Shown here in pieces: positions 36,047-47,757 of a DNA stretch of 64,000 bases. Both the position numbers and the translations under genes were made by a program. The notes under the pieces are model-generated. The model did not search any database. It was not told the DNA's origin and saw nothing but the letters and a program-made list of their open reading frames with translations. Positions within the stretch are counted from its first letter, which is position 1, and every line of letters starts with the position of its first letter. The stretch comes from Plasmopara viticola. Its lineage: Eukaryota; Oomycota; Peronosporomycetes; Peronosporales; Peronosporaceae. The stretch lies in assembly GCA_001695595.3 (NCBI GenBank), contig MBPM02000013.1:558001-622000 (forward strand). Reading direction: 5' to 3'.

Positions 36047-37913
36047 GTTACATGTGGTTTTTCACTAATGTCGTCGTGATCAAAGAGCGTGGACCAAATG
36101 TAATAGCGCGTTACAAATAGGTCCCAAACGTATATGTGCGGTGTGGCTCAGCTTTTGGTGCAGCGCGATTTGCGACCAAATAAGCCTTGGCTGTTCTGCT
36201 CGGAACGCTTTGGACAAATACTGCCTGTAGATTGCCAATTGATGAGACTTGGTCCGGCTATCGAGTAGGTGACGCTCGAGACTGCGAGGCACGATGGACA
36301 TCTGGTATTCAACTTATGGTAGGAATTGATTGTGCAAGTCGTCATCTGGTCCAAAGACGAGGGTGGTAGCTTCAAATAGCCGCTGGATCGTCTGCCGCGC
36401 ATTAACTTGATTATACAGTATTGTATATATTGCGAATACTTATTATGAGCCTAATCACACAATTAGAGAAAATTAGTGCAACGAGCAGTGCCTGGCCTAA
36501 ACAGGCTTGGAACACTTAGCAATTTGTGAACATTGGATCGTCAGCGTCTTCGCTTAAATATTAGCCGAAGTTGAAAGTAAGTTTTGTCCGTGCTTTTACA
36601 CCCTGAGTTGCGCCCGCATGCATATGTATGGGGCTAATTACGAACACCAGTCCCGAACTTTACTGTCTGTATCTGCAGATTCAGAATGCTATTCCTTTTC
36701 GTGATAAATACACTTTTCAGTACAGTTCACCAAGTACTGTAACTGGTGATTTGCATAGTTGCGTAATAGTCCTGTCTTCTAGGGTACGTGAGAGTTGAAA
36801 GCCGCCAAGAACCCATCAAGACATTGCAGGTGGTCGCTACTCACAGTACGCAACAATCGAATCGAGATATAAGCAGAGAAATTTTGTCCTGAATCTTGCA
36901 ACTTTAAAAATGCACCCGAGGGAGATTCGGCCAAGAGAAAGTACGGTGTTACTTATGCTGACGTTAAATGATACCGCAATCAGATTTCCTAATCAGAAAT
37001 GTGTCGATTTAAAGGAAAGAGATGCTAAGAGGTAAGGATTACCCGCAGACGTGACAAATTAAAAGCCACGAGAAAACAAGTTGCATGACAGCAAACAAGT
37101 GGTGTCTCCTTGTGTTTAAGCACTTGTGAGCACTATACTCGTTTAGACGTTTTTTAAATAAACTTATAGATTTCGTTGAAATTACAAGAAGAAAAGAACT
37201 TTCCAGCTCTGCACGTCAGCAATCAGCTGGGGTGTTGAGGAGCGCGCGACGAGGTTCATAAGCTTATAAATTATAACAACGACCAATGTAGATCAAAGTT
37301 TATAAGGGTAAAAAGGCAAAAAAATGCTTAAAGTACATATCAAGTTTAAATGTCATACGCTCAAATCGTGATGATTTAGGTAAGGACACTTTGCTCAATG
37401 CACATAAAGGCTAAGGCGTCTGTCCACCAGCAATATATGTATCGATGATATATGAAAGCCGAAGGCGTATTTGCCTTTAAAAGATCATTTAAAACTGCCG
37501 CTTGAATCGTATTTCTATAATCTCTTCTCTGTGTTATATTTTTATTCAACCTCCGTTATATGTCTCGTTGATTCGTTGACAATCAAAGTGAGATGCGCTT
37601 GTGGCAGTTGAAGCACTCGTTGATCACTTAAATCTTTGGACTGAAGAGAGGTAGTAATCACTTTTAATTATAGAGTTTTGACCGAACTTTTGAGTTTATA
37701 GTACACGAGCTTGTCGATCGATCGAACGAGCACTAACTGACTCGCAACTGACTGTCTTTTTTTCTTGGTCCGTACGTGAAGTTGCTCTTAATTTAAGGCA
37801 CTTATCCGAGAGGAACAAGTTGACGGTCAGAGTGGCGCAGCTTACCACGCAGGAAAGAATACAGTACTATTGAAGGATAGCAAAACGGGATCGGCCACCC
37901 GAACATCGCGCCC

Positions 37914-37932
37914 CTATTCATTGTCGAATTCT
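37914..37932 (+). promoter_or_regulatory. Candidate oomycete initiator-like element
   Basis: CTATTCATTGTCGAATTCT lies about 45-60 bases before the ATG at 37978. The oomycete core promoter is known to combine an Inr (TCATTCC-like) with a flanking CAATTT-type element. The match here is partial, so this is a weak call. Confidence 0.2.
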
Positions 37933-37977
37933 CTCTTGAGATCCCTTTCGACTTGAAGCAGCTAGGAAGCTTCGTTC

Positions 37978-39063
37978 ATGGGGATCATCGCATGGCTCAG
38001 TCTCTTACGGTTTAGCTGGCTCCGTCGATGTCGGACGTGCGGTGTTCGCGGCTCCAAATGCCTATGTCGTCACCCGTCGCTGGCGCTGGAGCATATCTTC
38101 TTTCTAGAAGAGCGCAAGAACAAGTTCGGCATTCGTAATTTTAGCCATGTAAGCGACACCATGATGACCTCGATCAGCACTGGGTTTGCTCGCAGCACGG
38201 CCAATACTGGCACGACGAGTAGTATCAACGGGTCTACTGTCGTCATGCGCGGCGCTGGATCTGTCGTTGATGGCGACGTGAACCCTACCGACTATTACTT
38301 CGAGCCGTCCGGATCCAATCCGATGCCATCTGTCACCTCTGACGGCCATGACGAAGTTTTGACACCGCGCATGAATCAAAAGACCCGACAGCAGCGTTCC
38401 ACTGGCTGTCAGCATACTATCAACACTTCCATTGTCTCGGCCGTAGACGACGTACCCTCTACAACCCTGGTGCGCAAGCAGTCGACACGCACGATGACGA
38501 AGGTGAGACGCATTGGGGATAAGGAGATGCAGCCTCCACTGAGAGAGATAGTGACGGGCGAGTACATTCTGTACCCAGACGAGACCAATCCCGTGTCGTT
38601 GCCGCTTCGTCCCCAACACAGGGCGATCGTGCCACCCAACCGACGACGGCCGCACGACCCAAGCAACAAGTGTGGCAGGATGACAACCATCCGTCAATTG
38701 CACAAGGATGAACGTGGTGTCTCTTTTCAATTCCATGGCCTTTGTAGTGCCCCGCCACCTCCCGTGCCTACTTTGTCGTCAAATCGGAGTCTAAGCGTCA
38801 GAAGCAGTTGTAGCACGAACGACTCGTTCATGATGGGCACGCATTCGATTTCGTCCATGCGTGTATCGCAATTCTCCGATCGTGTGAGTCTTGAGACGAA
38901 CTTGGGCTCACTCAACCCACAGTCCAATCTTACAAAAGTCTTCGAGAGCAGCTTTACTCCTAGTATTCAAGAGGACGAGGAAGCCCAGGCGTTGGAGACG
39001 CTCAAAGGCTGGCTTCACGCATCGTCCGTATCGACTCAAGACTCGTTTATGTGGTCGCGGTAA
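37978..39063 (+). CDS. Unrecognised 361-residue protein
   Basis: A single-exon frame in GC-richer sequence than its surroundings, with codon use like the other genes. Residues 1-18 are hydrophobic (IIAWLSLLRFSWL) and are followed by a Cys/Arg cluster with CRTCGVRGSKCLCRHP, which could be a palmitoylated membrane-proximal patch or a degenerate zinc site. It is not a classical cleavable signal peptide. HIFFLEERKNKFGIRNFSH comes next. The rest is Ser/Thr-rich and mostly disordered, with short ordered-looking islands (REIVTGEYILYPDETNPVSL, RGVSFQFHGL, PPPPVP) and an acidic EDEEAQALETLKGWL helix near the end. The frame has no stop-rich signs of decay, and I believe it is a real gene. An initiation at the internal MM near residue 61 is possible. 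No family was recognised. Confidence 0.65.
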   Translation: MGIIAWLSLLRFSWLRRCRTCGVRGSKCLCRHPSLALEHIFFLEERKNKFGIRNFSHVSDTMMTSISTGFARSTANTGTTSSINGSTVVMRGAGSVVDGDVNPTDYYFEPSGSNPMPSVTSDGHDEVLTPRMNQKTRQQRSTGCQHTINTSIVSAVDDVPSTTLVRKQSTRTMTKVRRIGDKEMQPPLREIVTGEYILYPDETNPVSLPLRPQHRAIVPPNRRRPHDPSNKCGRMTTIRQLHKDERGVSFQFHGLCSAPPPPVPTLSSNRSLSVRSSCSTNDSFMMGTHSISSMRVSQFSDRVSLETNLGSLNPQSNLTKVFESSFTPSIQEDEEAQALETLKGWLHASSVSTQDSFMWSR

Positions 39064-42000
39064 TTGTGAGATTTTGAGAAGGTGATGGTGATGCCTCTCT
39101 AGGTTGGACAAAAAAGATGATGGCGACGCGTTTGGCTCTTTCATCTTTGCAAGAATGGATGAAAGAAGACCCAATGGGTTGATGATTTAAATTACTATTG
39201 TGCGTGATGTGAAGTAAATTAATTGCAGAAGACTTCCAGCTTAAGCAATACGCAGTCGTGAAATAATTTGTGTCTTAGTGTCTTAACACGTGGTACTCAT
39301 AACTGGAAGACGCCACGAACTCGCAGCTCTCTGACATACCAGTGATTCCTCCTGCAGCATCTTTATTCACTCTGTTGCCTTACACTTAGACCGCTTCGTA
39401 GAAATGCTCGAGGATCACGCGCTCATTAAGTCGCAGACCGCTCGCTTTTAGCTTGCTAATCCGCGGATTGTACGCTCGCTTGCCCCTTTTTTAAACGCTA
39501 TCTGCAAGTTTGACCACTCACTAGGCTTCTTGCTTGGCATTAATTAGGCTGCCGTGCATTAGAACCAATTCGACTTGATCTTGTGGGTACAAGCAAAGAA
39601 ACCTGATCGCTTTGGGCTTTGCAGGAAAGTTGTGGCGCAGGCCTTTAGCGTGTGATTCAGCCCTAGTCCCCGCTTGTGATACGACACCTTTAAGCCTAAC
39701 AAGTTGACACAGTACGACTTAGCTAGTGGTCGCGTGACACAGTACGATTTAGCTTGTGGTCGCGTGACACAGTATGCATAATTCGCAACAAGAAGCGAGG
39801 CCACGCGTAACACAGAACGTGAGCTGTAACGTTATGGCTCCGCATGACGCATTTCGGTTGAAAGCAAAGATTGAGCCCTTACACTCGACGGATAGGCAAA
39901 GCCCCCACACAACGGTAGTACAAAAAACAATACTTTGCAACGTATGTCGACGTATAGTACAATTGTCCGAGAGCCAGTTGCTGATCAATAGGCTTTGTGA
40001 CCATCCAGGGGGTGCACCGACGATTTGCAGCATCGGACACTTTTAAGTGCCTTCACACAGACGACATTATGAAGGCTCTTCGGGTATAGCTGGTCAATTG
40101 AGGACTCCTAATTTGGCGAATAGAAAAAGAGAAATGGTATTATGTCAGGCAAAGCTTTAGATTACTTGCATCAAAGTATATTCCAATGAGGTGCCTAGCC
40201 AATGGCCTGACCTACTATGTATGTCTGATTGTCCTCACCGAGTGATCGGAAGAAGCTTTTAAAAGTCACAAGTGGGATGCTTCTGTCAACGCAAAATTGC
40301 AATTATTTCTGAGCGTGGAAAGGTGCAAGAGAACTCATCACAATAATACTAATCTAGATGCAAAAAACTGTTCAGCTTAATTAGACAAAACCCACGCGGT
40401 TATTGCAACTCAAAATTGGTCATTCCGAGAGTACTCGCCTGACATCCTTTTCATTTGTTTCTAGTGCTCACTGCTCGAAGCGGCTGCATTATCACAAGTA
40501 GACCCTAAACTGCCTGCTCACAAGGGTTTATTGACGTTTTAATTTTTTTTTATAAATTTTCGGTGGATTGCGTGTCGAGAACATTGTGACCTACGTGTGT
40601 GAAAGCACACACGTCTCACTATGGGTCGAAGAAGGCTTGTAGAAATTTGGTACACGCGATCATTTTAGCATCAATTCAGGCGTGGCTTTATGACACACGT
40701 TCGTTCCCGTTGATTTGGCATTGAGGTTGTCATTTTTGGAATTTATGTCGATAAGATGAATATAACGGGTAATGAGGCGGTACGAGGAAGCTATGATAAA
40801 GTTTTAGGGACCGAATTTTGGGTAAAAGATATTTGTTTGCTGCCGCTCTGTTTGTCTTGATGAAATTGCGCTGCACCAGGCAAACTGCACCGTAAATCCG
40901 CCAAGTACTTTAAGATATAAAAGTCATAAGAGCCACTCTTATGTAAGCGAGATCCCGGAAGCTAGTAGCTGAATCATATGGTCGTCGGTGTGGCAGTGAA
41001 GATTTATCCGAGCTTATAAACCATTGACGCGCTGTCGTAACCTTTCAGATGCTCGCATCTAGATCTTACTTTTGCTGCCATCATGACTGCACGCCACTTA
41101 TTAATAATTACCGGAGACATTGGTTTAGTTTTAGCAAAATACAAACAATCCGGCTACGACCAAAGACTAAGCTTTGTTTTATCGCAAAGGAAGCCTTACA
41201 TCTATGACTGCTTTGAAATTACTGATGACCTTTATGGTTAAGTACATACTAGGTATCTTTCGAACTAACACAAGTGTTGACTTCAGTCTGGCTACTACTT
41301 GCGTCTTTGGCTACAATATCACAAAGCTCGACGAAGCAAAAAATCGCCGCATCTTCAACAAAATCAATTGAATCCCAGTTTACGAGACTCGCCTCAGAAC
41401 GTCTAGCTACAAGGCTTTGACGAATCATGCAAAATAGCGTTGCCGTTTAAAGCAAGCTCTTTTTTATGCTTACAAATGAAAAGGTACAGCATAGGTGCTC
41501 TATAAAAATTGAGCAGGACAAAAACATACCGATTCCAAGATTTTCGTTAGGGACGAGATCAATGGCAAGCAGCTAGAAAATAAGTTCTAATCGCTGAAAA
41601 AATTGTATTGCGGATCCTTTTCAAGGTTTTTCCGGGAGTACAAAACATTGAGACGCTCGCGGCATGAGCTATAAATCAATTAAATATGATTTTATACTCA
41701 CCGTATTCGGGAAGCTGCTCCCGGAGTACAAATTTACCCAGAGAAATAGGTGGGGTGAGATCGCTGCGTTGAAGGGAAGTGATGCCTATATCACTTTCAA
41801 AGGATTTGTACCAGTGTCTGACGTATATAAATGCATTTCTTGTTGCACATGTTGCACAGCCACATCACATGGCGTGCGGTTCTTACCGGGCGACATGTGG
41901 ATGTGTTGTCAAGTGGCGTAGGACATTAAGCAATTAAGCCCTCTGCCACATCGGCACTTTCTCACAAATAACACGCTATAGTTTTTGAATGTAACGCAAG

Positions 42001-45000
42001 CAATGTCCTTACGTTATCAGCACTGGGCTCGACTACTTGATCACCTCGTATTGCTTTTCCTTGTCACGCATTGCATATACCTGTGTTGCTTGCCTGTGCT
42101 CGTTAACCTTTCGGCATGCTTACGAGATAGCGTCTAAACCACTTGTTTGACCATCGAATGACCACTCCCTTAATCATATGCTTAATTGCTGAATCAAACT
42201 ATTCTCTCGACCGTTTGCTGAACACTTGCTTGCTATGATCGCACGCTTCACCATTTGCAGGCTGCTAGCCTTATTGCTTGTTTGCCTCTTGTTTGATCCA
42301 GAGCGAAGATTCTTGATAGCTTCAAGCTCTTGAAAAGTAGCTCGGTTCAGAAAGACAATGAATTGTTTGAGCCAAGTGCTGATAACATGATGCGATATTG
42401 CGTCGAAGAAGGCGGAGGAATACGCGTGTCGACGATTTCTACACTCCTGGGTCTACATTGTAAATGTATTATGTTAAAAATGTTGGCTTGGCAGAGGAGT
42501 GAGAGCATTCTATATCCTTTGCTTCCTGGATACACATCGAGCAGTCAATCGAAAAGACCATATATAGTCTGGTATCAATTTCCATGTGCTACAATTAAGG
42601 CGATTTTCCTCGTTAGACATCTGCACTAAACCCATTGAAAAGATTATATGCTTCATTGCCCTGTGAGTTAAAATACTTTCGAATATGCAAGCATGCGAGT
42701 GAAAAAAAAAATCATGCTGTTAGCGAGGTCTAAGTGCTTAAACCAATTTGCAAAGTAGTTTTCAAATGGAACACGCTTTGCGTTTAGCTGCTCGCCGTTG
42801 AGCTCGTGCACGAAAAAAAAATAGTTTATATTCAGCAAATTTCGATATATATGATTTTACTTGCGCTGTATTTTTACATCGCACTTGCTGTACTTGAGCC
42901 TAAGCGCTTTGTTTTCATACATACAAGTGTTTCCTTTCTCATAAAGCTTTGACATGCAAATTTGGCAATCTACATCTTGTGTCATACGTCCACCAAAGGG
43001 CTACCAAATAAGCTTTGAGAGCCATTTCACAAGTAAAACGGATGCAACAAAGAATTCACCGCTTGAGTCTTAGATCACTACATACGAAACAAGCACAGGA
43101 AAAATGGTAGGTTATACAACCACAAAGCATGGGGATAAATGTGCGTCGTATAACAACACCTTATTGAGAATTAGAATGATTATGTACCAGATTCTGCCAG
43201 CTAACTTCGTCCTAAATGAATTTTTTACACTTTCAGTCGTGATTTTTAATGTTCTCTCCCTTGACGAAAAATCGTGTGACTCCTAAATGCTTTATTTGTC
43301 GATGGCCTCATGTGATAGTTTAGTCAGCCCTAAGACTTTCGTTTATCGCTAATGGCAGCGAGTGCTGGCAGCAATTTTTTACTTCGGTCATGACTGGCGA
43401 ATACGATGTGGATGTATCAATTTTGAGCGGTGTACTGCAGTCAACCCATTTTTAAGTATAGTATATATCAATTTCTTGGTTTTAGTGCTGAATGCTCACA
43501 TAACCCCAGTTGGATGATTAGCCCTCCTCAACCGGTTCAACGACCAAAGTTTAAAATAAATATTTGAAAGTTGAATATCGGCTTGATATTTTCGAGAAAT
43601 AGCATTACTTGCTTCTTTATCAATCACGCTCCAATAAAAGCGCAGATTAAATAATTTGGCGCCAGGGATTCATATGTATGTAAGAAATAAATATTATTTG
43701 TTGAGGCCAATGCTGCTGAATGCCAATGCACCCAATATATGGTCACAAAGTCCGTCGATCACCCACTGACTCTCAGATGGCAATCGACACGCGGCGCAAA
43801 TTTTTGTACGCCCCAAAATTAACATTAATTACTGGCCATTCCAAAATTACCCATTTTAGTTGCCAAAGTGTTGTATTTCACGCGTACTGCACAACGCATA
43901 GTGGTCTGGTGTCTGCCCACGCGCATTGCATCACACCAACTTGTGCTAGTAATCAAATAATCCTTTGTTGACTTGTCGGGCTACGAGCACTTTAATCTAA
44001 GCCAAGAAATTAGGTTGACAACCCAAGTGAAGGCCCAACTACAACTAAACTGCCAATATAGCTTGGCTTTCAGCTTAAACTATCAGGTCTTATGTTCACA
44101 TCGTCGTCATAAACTTTTGAGCGCTGCTTTTCCAAGAGCTGGACTCTATTAATTTTTGTTGTTTGGGTGCGATCGTAAATACGCAGTTTCAGACGGGTAA
44201 TATTGCTAACCAAATGACAAGTATTCGTAAAGTATGCAGCCAGTACGCGGTCAAGCCTGCCTTATATTTAAGCAAATGTCTAGCGAAAGCTTCGAAAGTA
44301 AATTTATTCGAGCTCAATACCAAAATGAATCAAATTAGGTTGTTGCAGGTGTTTGACACAAAGATTGGAATCGCGTCTTGTGAAGCAATGCTGACCGCTT
44401 GCAAAGCTTTGCTGCTGGTACGTTGTATAATTGTGTTTATCCGTATGATTAGCCACCCACAGCTGTTGGCTTTATGTTTTTTACCTGTGGGACTATGCTA
44501 CTTACATTTAAAGGGCTTTTTGTCTTCTTTAAGGATCAGTGCTTTTTTAGTCGTACTCAGTTACACGCTAAGAGAGTTTTAAATACGTCGTCACGTCTAA
44601 CTTCGAGAAAATACCTCTACTTTGATACAAGATCAAGAAATGACTCGGTACCATCAAAATCGTTAAATTACAAACCCGGGATTCTTTAATCCTTAAAAAC
44701 ATCGAGGGACATCTCAGTAGCCAGTCGACTCAAGATTGGTTTATGCCAATTTCGTCTTTCAAAAATTCTTCGACCCATTTTGGCTGATGGCAATTGATTT
44801 CTACGTGTATAATTTTACGGTGCGCTAGCGCATAGCTGAGATCCAAAACGTAGATACTGCATGTACGACCAACAGTTCACTACTAATCCCCGTCAAGCTC
44901 TTATGAAATTAGTTGTAGAGCCTCTATTGATAATATAACCCTTGTGAGGACTTGAAGCTTTTTCAGAATAGCCATTCGCCTCAACTGGCGATCCGGTTCC

Positions 45001-46287
45001 GAGGGATTGGCTTCCCACAGCAACCTTTCAAAACTCTTGACACTCATCTGTTGTGTCATCTTTACAACAGGCACGGATTAAATATTCGAGTAAATCTAAG
45101 CCAATGCGGTAGATGCTGCTTTGATTGGCAACAGTTAAATGTATTAGGATTGGACCCGAGTCAGCATTCTAATGAACAACACAATGTTGAATCTTATACG
45201 ACTAGAGCTACCCGTTTCGGACTTACTGAGCTCCTTGAGAAGAAAATTAGAGCTGGTTTCATAGTTGCGGCCTGCATTTTGAATAGTAATGGGCAGGGTG
45301 GGCTATAACCTTGGCACACAAATCGAAGTTCGTTTAGACAAGAAAGTGTAAGTGCTGGAAGATCTTAAAGCTCGCCGAACGAAAAAGCTGCTTTTAGTGT
45401 TCTTGCATGTGTTCCCAGAACACTTAATAATTTGTGTGGGTAAGTACCCAGCTTTTAGCTCAATTTTTCAAGTAAGAGAGTGCAAACGCCACGCGCACCT
45501 TAGCATTTGTAATTGAGGCCACGATACTAATCATCTCTACATCTTTGATATAAGTGAGAAAGTGATCCTTTCCTGCCTTTAGAAATGATAATTGTACCTC
45601 CAGCTACTTTAATCTCACAAGGGAAGCTACTACCATGCCTGAGCTGCCTGAGCACTAGAGCATAGAGTTGAATCCTGGAGATTGATTGCAACGACGCGTT
45701 TTAGCTGAATAGGCTGAAATTGTAGCCGGCTCAACAGTCCCATAGAAGCTCGGAAGTCTTCCGAGCAGCGCGAATTGCTCGTCCAATAGATGCAGTGAAG
45801 TAGTTCTATTCGCTCCGGAGCCTCTAAAAAAGTTCGATCCTAAATCTACCCTCCTGAGGGTACAATTGGCTACAAGTTTCAAATAGTGTGACGGAGATAC
45901 ACAGCACCTTAAACATCGGAGGCGTGCAGGTAAATCTGAAATCTGTTCCTAACATATATTACAATAATAAATTAAAATGTGCATAAATTTTTTGAATATC
46001 AAAAACAAATACATAACAAGACGAATTAAGAGTGATTAGGCATCCCCCTCGACTAATTTGTTGCGAGATTGAGGAGCGCAAGCAACGCGAGCTAACAGAG
46101 CAAAGCGGTATATCGCTTTGAAAAGCCTCGACCATGCTAATCCGACGACTTTGGCAAAGGTAATAGTAATGCGCAATTCTGGTACATTTCTCATTGTCGA
46201 GCATCTACATCGCCTCGAAATGGTGTTTTATACATAAATTTAATCGATTCGCACCATGGCAAAAATAATCCAACGTACTGCTAATCA
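39064..46287. other. Gene-poor tract
   Basis: No gene was supported. Contents: a 30-bp tandem repeat at 39705-39776, and isolated frames at 39774-40046, 41174-41371, 41664-41921, 44163-44582 (139 codons, two hydrophobic spans near its end) and 44952-45308 (118 codons), none recognised. The segment 42180-42300 has many TTGC/CTTG tetranucleotides like the first kilobase of the window. Confidence 0.4.
39705..39776. repeat. Tandem repeat, 30-bp unit, about 2.4 copies
   Basis: The unit begins TGACACAGTACGA and ends AGxTxGTGGTCGCG. Copies start at 39705, 39735 and 39765, and the last is truncated after about 11 bases. The first two copies differ at only two positions. A minus-strand frame reads it as repeating YCVTRPxAKS, but this is probably incidental. 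Confidence 0.85.
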
Positions 46288-47638
46288 ATGGTGACGGCCG
46301 GCCACTCTGTGATCCTCTTTTACAAGTACGTAGAAGTTGAAGCGCCACTGGAAATTAAGGAGGAGCAGCAAAGATTATGTGAGCGTCTTGGGCTAGTTGG
46401 CCGCATTCTTATCAGCGAAGAAGGCATTAACGCCACACTTTCGAGCCCGTCGCGTATCAAAATTGATGAGTATATTGCTTTTTTATGCTCGCACAAAGTC
46501 TTCGCCATGCATACCGACGAATTCAAACATAGCTTCCATGCACACGATCAGCCTCCGTTTGTAGGGCTCATTATTAAGCACGTCAAAGAAATTGTATCCA
46601 CAGGCGGCGTCGTTGCTCGCCCCGACATGTCGGCATCTGACCAAGACCGGGGATACCTGACTCCACAGCAATTCCACGAGGCACTGTACCACGCAGCTAA
46701 GGATAAAGAAAAAACTGTAGTCCTAGACGTACGGGCACACAAGGAATACCTCGTTGGTTTGTGATGTCTATCATGCAGCACTTCTATTGGTGTTGATTTT
46801 AACATCGACATCAATTATGAACTCAGGTCATTTTGAAAATGCGGTGGATCCTAAAGTTAAAACTTTCTCCGAGTATTATGCATTTTTACGAAACCGCGTG
46901 GACGAGATGAAGGGAAAGAAGGTATTAATGTACTGCACAGGTGGCATTCGTTGCGAAAAGGCGTCCAATTTTTTGCGTAGCCAAGGCGTGGACGAAGTGC
47001 ATCACCTCAAAGGCGGCATTCACAAGTACCTCGAGACCTACGAGGACGGGGGATTTTTTCGTGGCAAAAATTTTGTCTTTGACAAGCGGTATGTTGGCAG
47101 TGCTACGTGCTGCATGATTGATACATGACTTACAATCGAACGCTGTAGTGTTTTGATGGGTGCGCAAAAGAACAATGAAGTTGTCGGCAAATGCATCGAA
47201 TGCCAGACGCCATATGATGAATTTAGTGGACGAAAAGTGTGCACTGCATGCCGCGACCTGGTGCTGGTCTGTGATAGCTGCTACTATGCTCGTCATGGCG
47301 AAGTGCACTGCACAGATCACCAGTACTTAAAGCACTGCTACGTCACGTTTCTGCAATACGTGCCACGTGCTGAGCTGCTTGAACAGCAAAAGGCGCTAGA
47401 AAAAATTCTTGCTGAGCTGTTGAACGACAAATCAAGCAGCAAGAATAAACGGCGAACTATTCGCAATCAGTTAAACAAAATCGCAGCTCGCATAAAAGCA
47501 ATTGACAATGACGAGGAGGCTGCAGCAGCGACGTTGGCGCTGAAGCCCCACCCTATTCACTGCCGCACCTGTGGTTTAGCCACGTGCATGGGCAACTGCT
47601 GGGGTTTTTGGAACGACGAAGTGCTGTCTGCTTTCTAG
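46288..47638 (+). CDS. TrhO/TSTD2-type rhodanese tRNA-uridine hydroxylase (3 exons)
   Basis: This family (bacterial TrhO/YceA; eukaryotic TSTD2) has an N-terminal acylphosphatase-like domain, a rhodanese domain and a C-terminal cysteine-rich segment. Bacterial members make 5-hydroxyuridine at tRNA position 34. Exons are 46288-46756, 46827-47088 and 47149-47638, with phases agreeing, giving 406 residues. Landmarks are FYKYVEVEAP, GRILISEEGINATLS, VVLDVRAHKEYLVGHFENAV and the active-site loop VLMYCTGGIRCEKAS with its catalytic cysteine, followed by HHLKGGIHKYLE and FFRGKNFVFDKR. The C-terminus has CIECQTPYDEF, CTACRDLVLVCDSC and CRTCGLATCMGNCWGF, likely zinc sites. No obvious targeting presequence precedes the catalytic domains. 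The next gene starts 119 nt downstream on the same strand. Confidence 0.88.
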
Positions 47639-47757
47639 AGAATTATACGCGTGCAGGATTTCTACTTAGATTAATCCACCATTATAGTCGCAAAATGTAG
47701 CCATTTTGGTACTTCAACCTTCGTCTTCAATTTCCTTTATGCCAGTGCGGAATTGAC

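Larger units (their letters stand above)
35149..37977. other. Intergenic, gene-poor
   Basis: It holds the foldback element at 35943-36046. No gene was recognised. The last 60 bases contain CTATTCATTGTCGAATTC, which loosely resembles the oomycete initiator (TCATT plus a CA(A/T)TT-type element) upstream of the next gene. Confidence 0.4.

Noticed and set aside
44163..44582. 139-codon frame with two hydrophobic spans as a small membrane protein gene
   Set aside because: No recognised family and AT-rich composition like its surroundings. Length alone is not enough evidence.
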